DNA from: Variovorax paradoxus
GTDB lineage: Bacteria > Pseudomonadota > Gammaproteobacteria > Burkholderiales > Burkholderiaceae_C
Length of the DNA stretch: 64,000 nt
NCBI RefSeq assembly: GCF_022009635.1
Contig: NZ_CP091716.1
Span: 3,177,001-3,241,000, forward strand
Direction of reading: 5' to 3'
The notes below the pieces were generated by a model, which searched no databases, was not told where the DNA came from, and was given only the letters and a program-made list of their open reading frames with translations. Shown here one piece after another: positions 61,597 through 64,000 of this stretch. Each line of letters begins with the position of its first letter. Within the stretch, counting starts at the first letter, position 1. The position numbers were made by a program, and so were the translations under genes.

Positions 61597-62099
61597 GCCA
61601 GTGCCGCCTCGTAGACCGCGAGGTCGCCGGTGGAAAAACAGCAGAAGACGACCTCCTGCACCGATTGCGCGTCGTTCGCCGCCTCGCGTACCGTGTCCAC
61701 CGCCACCCTGGCCGCCAGCTCGACGGGGTAGCCGTAGATGCCCGTGCTCACGCTCGGAAACGCGATGCTGCGCACGCCTTGCTCGCCCGCCAGCGCCATC
61801 GAACGCCGGTAGCACGAAGCGAGCAGCTCGGGCTCGCCCGATGCGCCGCCGCGCCATACCGGGCCCACCGTATGAATGACGAAGCGCGCGGGCAGGCGGT
61901 AGCCCTTGGTGAGCTTGGCGTCGCCTGTCTTGCAGCCGCCGAGCAGCCGGCATTCGTGCAGCAGGTCCGGCCCCGCCGCGCGGTGGATGGCGCCGTCTAC
62001 TCCGCCGCCGCCGAGCAGCGACGAGTTGGCGGCATTGACGATGGCGTCGAGCTGCAGGGTCGTGATGTCGGCGCGAAGAGCGCGCAGCGTGGCGGTCAT
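61593..62099 (-). CDS. Macro-domain O-acetyl-ADP-ribose deacetylase-like protein
   Basis: This 168-aa single macro domain begins [36 protein letters not shown], with the Asn/Gly-rich ADP-ribose-binding loop and catalytic Asn. [12 protein letters not shown] is the second binding loop. Enzymes of the YmdB/MacroD type remove acetyl from O-acetyl-ADP-ribose or ADP-ribose from proteins. It overlaps and precedes the methyltransferase gene. Confidence 0.93.
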   Translation of the reverse strand: MTATLRALRADITTLQLDAIVNAANSSLLGGGGVDGAIHRAAGPDLLHECRLLGGCKTGDAKLTKGYRLPARFVIHTVGPVWRGGASGEPELLASCYRRSMALAGEQGVRSIAFPSVSTGIYGYPVELAARVAVDTVREAANDAQSVQEVVFCCFSTGDLAVYEAALA

Positions 62100-62275
62100 G
62101 GCGTGTTCCTTTCTGGTGCAGCCTCAACGATAGCGTCCCGCGAACCCCGGCAAACCCGAGCCGGGCAAACCCGCTCCCGGCGGCTGGCGCTACTCCTTAC
62201 GATCCGCTCGCCGGCCACCGGCAGTGGCGTCGATCTTGCATGGGGCCGGACTGTTCTCAACCCGAGGGAGAGTCG

Positions 62276-63271
62276 ATGAAAAGCTTCTTGCCGTGGCGCC
62301 GCGCCGGATTCGCGCTGGTGGTGCTGGGATGCGCAATGGCCGCGCAGGCGCAGCAGCAGGTGCTGCAGTTCAAGTGGGGCCATGTCTACGAGCCCGCGAG
62401 CATCTTCCACCAGCAGGCCGAACTGGCGGCGCGCAAGATCGCGGAGCAGTCCGACGGCAAGATCAAGATCGAGGTGGTGCCCGCCTCGAAGATGGGGCAG
62501 GAGGCCGACTTTCCGCTGATGCTGGCGAACGACTCCATGCAGATCGCCTACGTCGGCGAGGCCACGCTGGCCGAGGGCTATCCGCCGCTGAGCCTGGGCA
62601 GCTACCCCTTCGCCTTCAAGGACCTCGACCACATGCGCAAGTACCTGGCGAGCCCGCTGCTGGCCGACCTGATGAAGGGCTACAACGAGAAGAGCGGCAA
62701 CCGCATGGTGGCCACGGTGTACTACGGCGCGCGGCAGGTCACCTCGGCCAGGCCACTGGCAAAGCCCGAAGACTTCCGCGACCTGCGGCTGTATGTGCCC
62801 TCGGCCGCCGCTTACCAGCTCTTCGCCACCGCGCTCGACGCCAAGCCGGTGACGCTGCCTTTCATGAGCCTCTACGGCTCGCTCAAGAAGGGCGAGGTCG
62901 AGGCGCAGGAAAACCCGCTGGGCATCGTCAGGTCGAAGAAGCTCTACGAAGTGCAGAAATACGTGCAGCTCACCGCGCACGCCTACGACACGCTGGGCAT
63001 CGTGATCGGCAAGGCGGCCTGGGCCAGGCTCGCGCCGCCGCAGCAGGCGATGGTCGAGAAGGTGCTCGCCGAAACCGCGAAGTGGACCAACGTCGGCGTG
63101 ATCGCCGGCGAGCTGGAAGACGAGCAGTTCCTGCGCGGCAAGGGCATGACGGTGACGCCGGTCAACCGCCAGCTGTTTCTCGAGCGCATCGTGAAGCGCG
63201 CGACGCCGGAGCAGCAGGGCGCGCGACCGGGCGACTACGCGAAGCTGCAGGCGCTGGCCGGCGCGAACTGA
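62276..63271 (+). CDS. TRAP-transporter solute-binding protein (DctP family) without adjacent permease
   Basis: This 331-aa periplasmic protein has a signal peptide (GFALVVLGCAMAAQAQQ). Family motifs are LQFKWGHVYEPASIFHQQAELAARKIAEQSDGKIKIEVVPASKMG, the conserved Arg-type binding helix in DFRDLRLYVP and EAQENPLGIV. No DctQ or DctM gene lies next to it. The downstream convergent gene encodes an AraC regulator. It probably serves a permease encoded elsewhere. AGGGAGAG lies before ATG 62276. Confidence 0.9.
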   Translation: MKSFLPWRRAGFALVVLGCAMAAQAQQQVLQFKWGHVYEPASIFHQQAELAARKIAEQSDGKIKIEVVPASKMGQEADFPLMLANDSMQIAYVGEATLAEGYPPLSLGSYPFAFKDLDHMRKYLASPLLADLMKGYNEKSGNRMVATVYYGARQVTSARPLAKPEDFRDLRLYVPSAAAYQLFATALDAKPVTLPFMSLYGSLKKGEVEAQENPLGIVRSKKLYEVQKYVQLTAHAYDTLGIVIGKAAWARLAPPQQAMVEKVLAETAKWTNVGVIAGELEDEQFLRGKGMTVTPVNRQLFLERIVKRATPEQQGARPGDYAKLQALAGAN

Positions 63272-63279
63272 GGCGCCTT

Positions 63280-64000
63280 TCAGTCGGAGGACGCCCGCAG
63301 CCGGTAGCCGCGCGGCGTGCTGCCGGTCCAGGTGCGAAACGCACGGTGAAAGGCCGGCGTGTTGTCGAAGCCAACCGATGCGGCGATGAGGTCGATCGGT
63401 TCGCGCGTCTTCACCAGCCGCTGGATTGCCACGTCGCGCCGTACTTCTTCCTTCACCGCGCGAAAGCTCGTGCCTTCCGAGGCCAGCTTGCGCGACAGCG
63501 CGCGTTCCGACATGTGCAGTGACGTGGCGGCGTCGCCCAGCGTCACGCCGGTGGCCAGGCGCGCGGCCACGAAGTCGCGCACCGACGAGCGGGTCGTGTC
63601 GTGGTCGAAGGTCACGAAGATCCAGTCGTCGGGCGCGCGCCGCACGAAGTCGAGCAGCTCGCCGCGCGTGCGCCTGAAGGTCTGGCGCAGCACCGCCTCG
63701 GAGAAGCTGACCGAGCTTGCCGCCTGGCCGAAACGCACCGGGCCGGGAAAGAGGTTCGCGTATTCGTCGAACCTGGCCGGCCGCCGGAACGCGAAGCCCA
63801 CCTCCAGCACCGGAAGCTGCCGCCCCACCAGCCACGAGGCCACGCCGTGGATCAGCTTGACCATCAGCTCGTGGCCGAAGGGCGTGGGCGTGGTGCCGTC
63901 CAGGCGCGGCGCGATGGTGACGGTGGCCACGCCGTTGGCCCGCGCCATGCGCAGCCGGTAGTCGTCGAGCAGCAGGTTCCAGAAGCGGGTGAAGCGGTAC
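63280..64000 (-). CDS. AraC-family transcriptional regulator (N-terminus beyond window edge)
   Basis: The C-terminal 240 residues are visible. The AraC helix-turn-helix pair is clear near the end (GVTLGDAATSLHMSERALSRKLASEGTSFRAVKEEVR and PIDLIAASVGFDNTPAFHRAFRTWTGSTPRGYR). The upstream part resembles the arabinose-binding-like domain of the OruR/ArgR-type subgroup. The frame stays open to base 64000, so the true start is outside the window. It is convergent with the TRAP binding-protein gene. Confidence 0.9.
   Translation of the reverse strand, partial: YRFTRFWNLLLDDYRLRMARANGVATVTIAPRLDGTTPTPFGHELMVKLIHGVASWLVGRQLPVLEVGFAFRRPARFDEYANLFPGPVRFGQAASSVSFSEAVLRQTFRRTRGELLDFVRRAPDDWIFVTFDHDTTRSSVRDFVAARLATGVTLGDAATSLHMSERALSRKLASEGTSFRAVKEEVRRDVAIQRLVKTREPIDLIAASVGFDNTPAFHRAFRTWTGSTPRGYRLRASSD

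Noticed and set aside
1..64000. tRNA, rRNA, CRISPR array, intact insertion sequence or prophage
   Set aside because: No cloverleaf-like sequence, rRNA signature, regular direct repeats with spacers, or transposase/integrase motif was found on reading both strands.

Overview
The window is a high-GC chromosomal segment that reads as a betaproteobacterium of the Comamonadaceae, most likely Variovorax or a close relative. The assignment rests on the GC-rich codon use, three tricarboxylate-binding (Bug/TctC-type) receptors, a DUF4148 secreted peptide, DUF3297, CbpA/CbpM and a FecI-FecR-receptor cassette. It is inference from gene content; no rRNA, tRNA or CRISPR array was seen.

Region 1 (1-23.5 kb) is the most striking part. 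It holds the tail of a FecR-type anti-sigma factor, a 13.7-kb gene for a giant two-partner-secretion exoprotein (TpsA, about 4570 aa) and its Omp85-type transporter TpsB. A tight eight-gene operon follows: an ExbB fused to an exported DUF2341/LamG-like module, ExbD, a TonB-like protein, a large porin, a coiled-coil periplasmic protein, a SurA/PpiC-like prolyl isomerase, a YbjN-like protein and a small protein. The same bipartite motif lies upstream of both tpsA and tpsB, which points to co-regulation. The order resembles the Pseudomonas aeruginosa PdtA/PdtB-ExbB2-ExbD2-TonB4 locus next to the VreI/VreR regulators.

Region 2 (23.5-43 kb) is ordinary core and metabolic sequence. It contains a P-loop kinase-like ATPase, DUF1345, two Bug receptors, a DUF4148 peptide with a strong terminator, tag (3-methyladenine glycosylase), a divergent CueR-like MerR regulator, cbpM-cbpA, a phosphoglycerate-mutase-type phosphatase, a lipoprotein penicillin/AHL acylase homologue, GST-pssA, a glutamine amidotransferase, and a LysR-controlled CoA-transferase / HMG-CoA-lyase-like / Bug operon. 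RNase H, DUF3297 and DUF2272 genes follow.

Region 3 (about 43-51 kb) is an accessory island of visibly lower GC with sparse coding. It carries a 1265-aa protein of unknown family ending in a PD-(D/E)XK nuclease-like domain, an AIPR-family (abortive-infection phage resistance) protein, a small lipoprotein and an 86-aa protein. It looks like a defence island without a visible integrase.

Region 4 (51-64 kb) returns to high GC. It has an ArsR-SRPBCC pair divergent from a class A beta-lactamase, with two matching inverted repeats 40 bp apart between them. Beyond lie a coupled small gene, an amidohydrolase, a TrhA/hemolysin-III membrane protein, a glycerophosphodiesterase lipoprotein, a FecI-FecR-siderophore-receptor cassette with a Fur-box-like site, a methyltransferase/macro-domain pair, a lone TRAP substrate-binding protein and an AraC regulator cut by the window edge.
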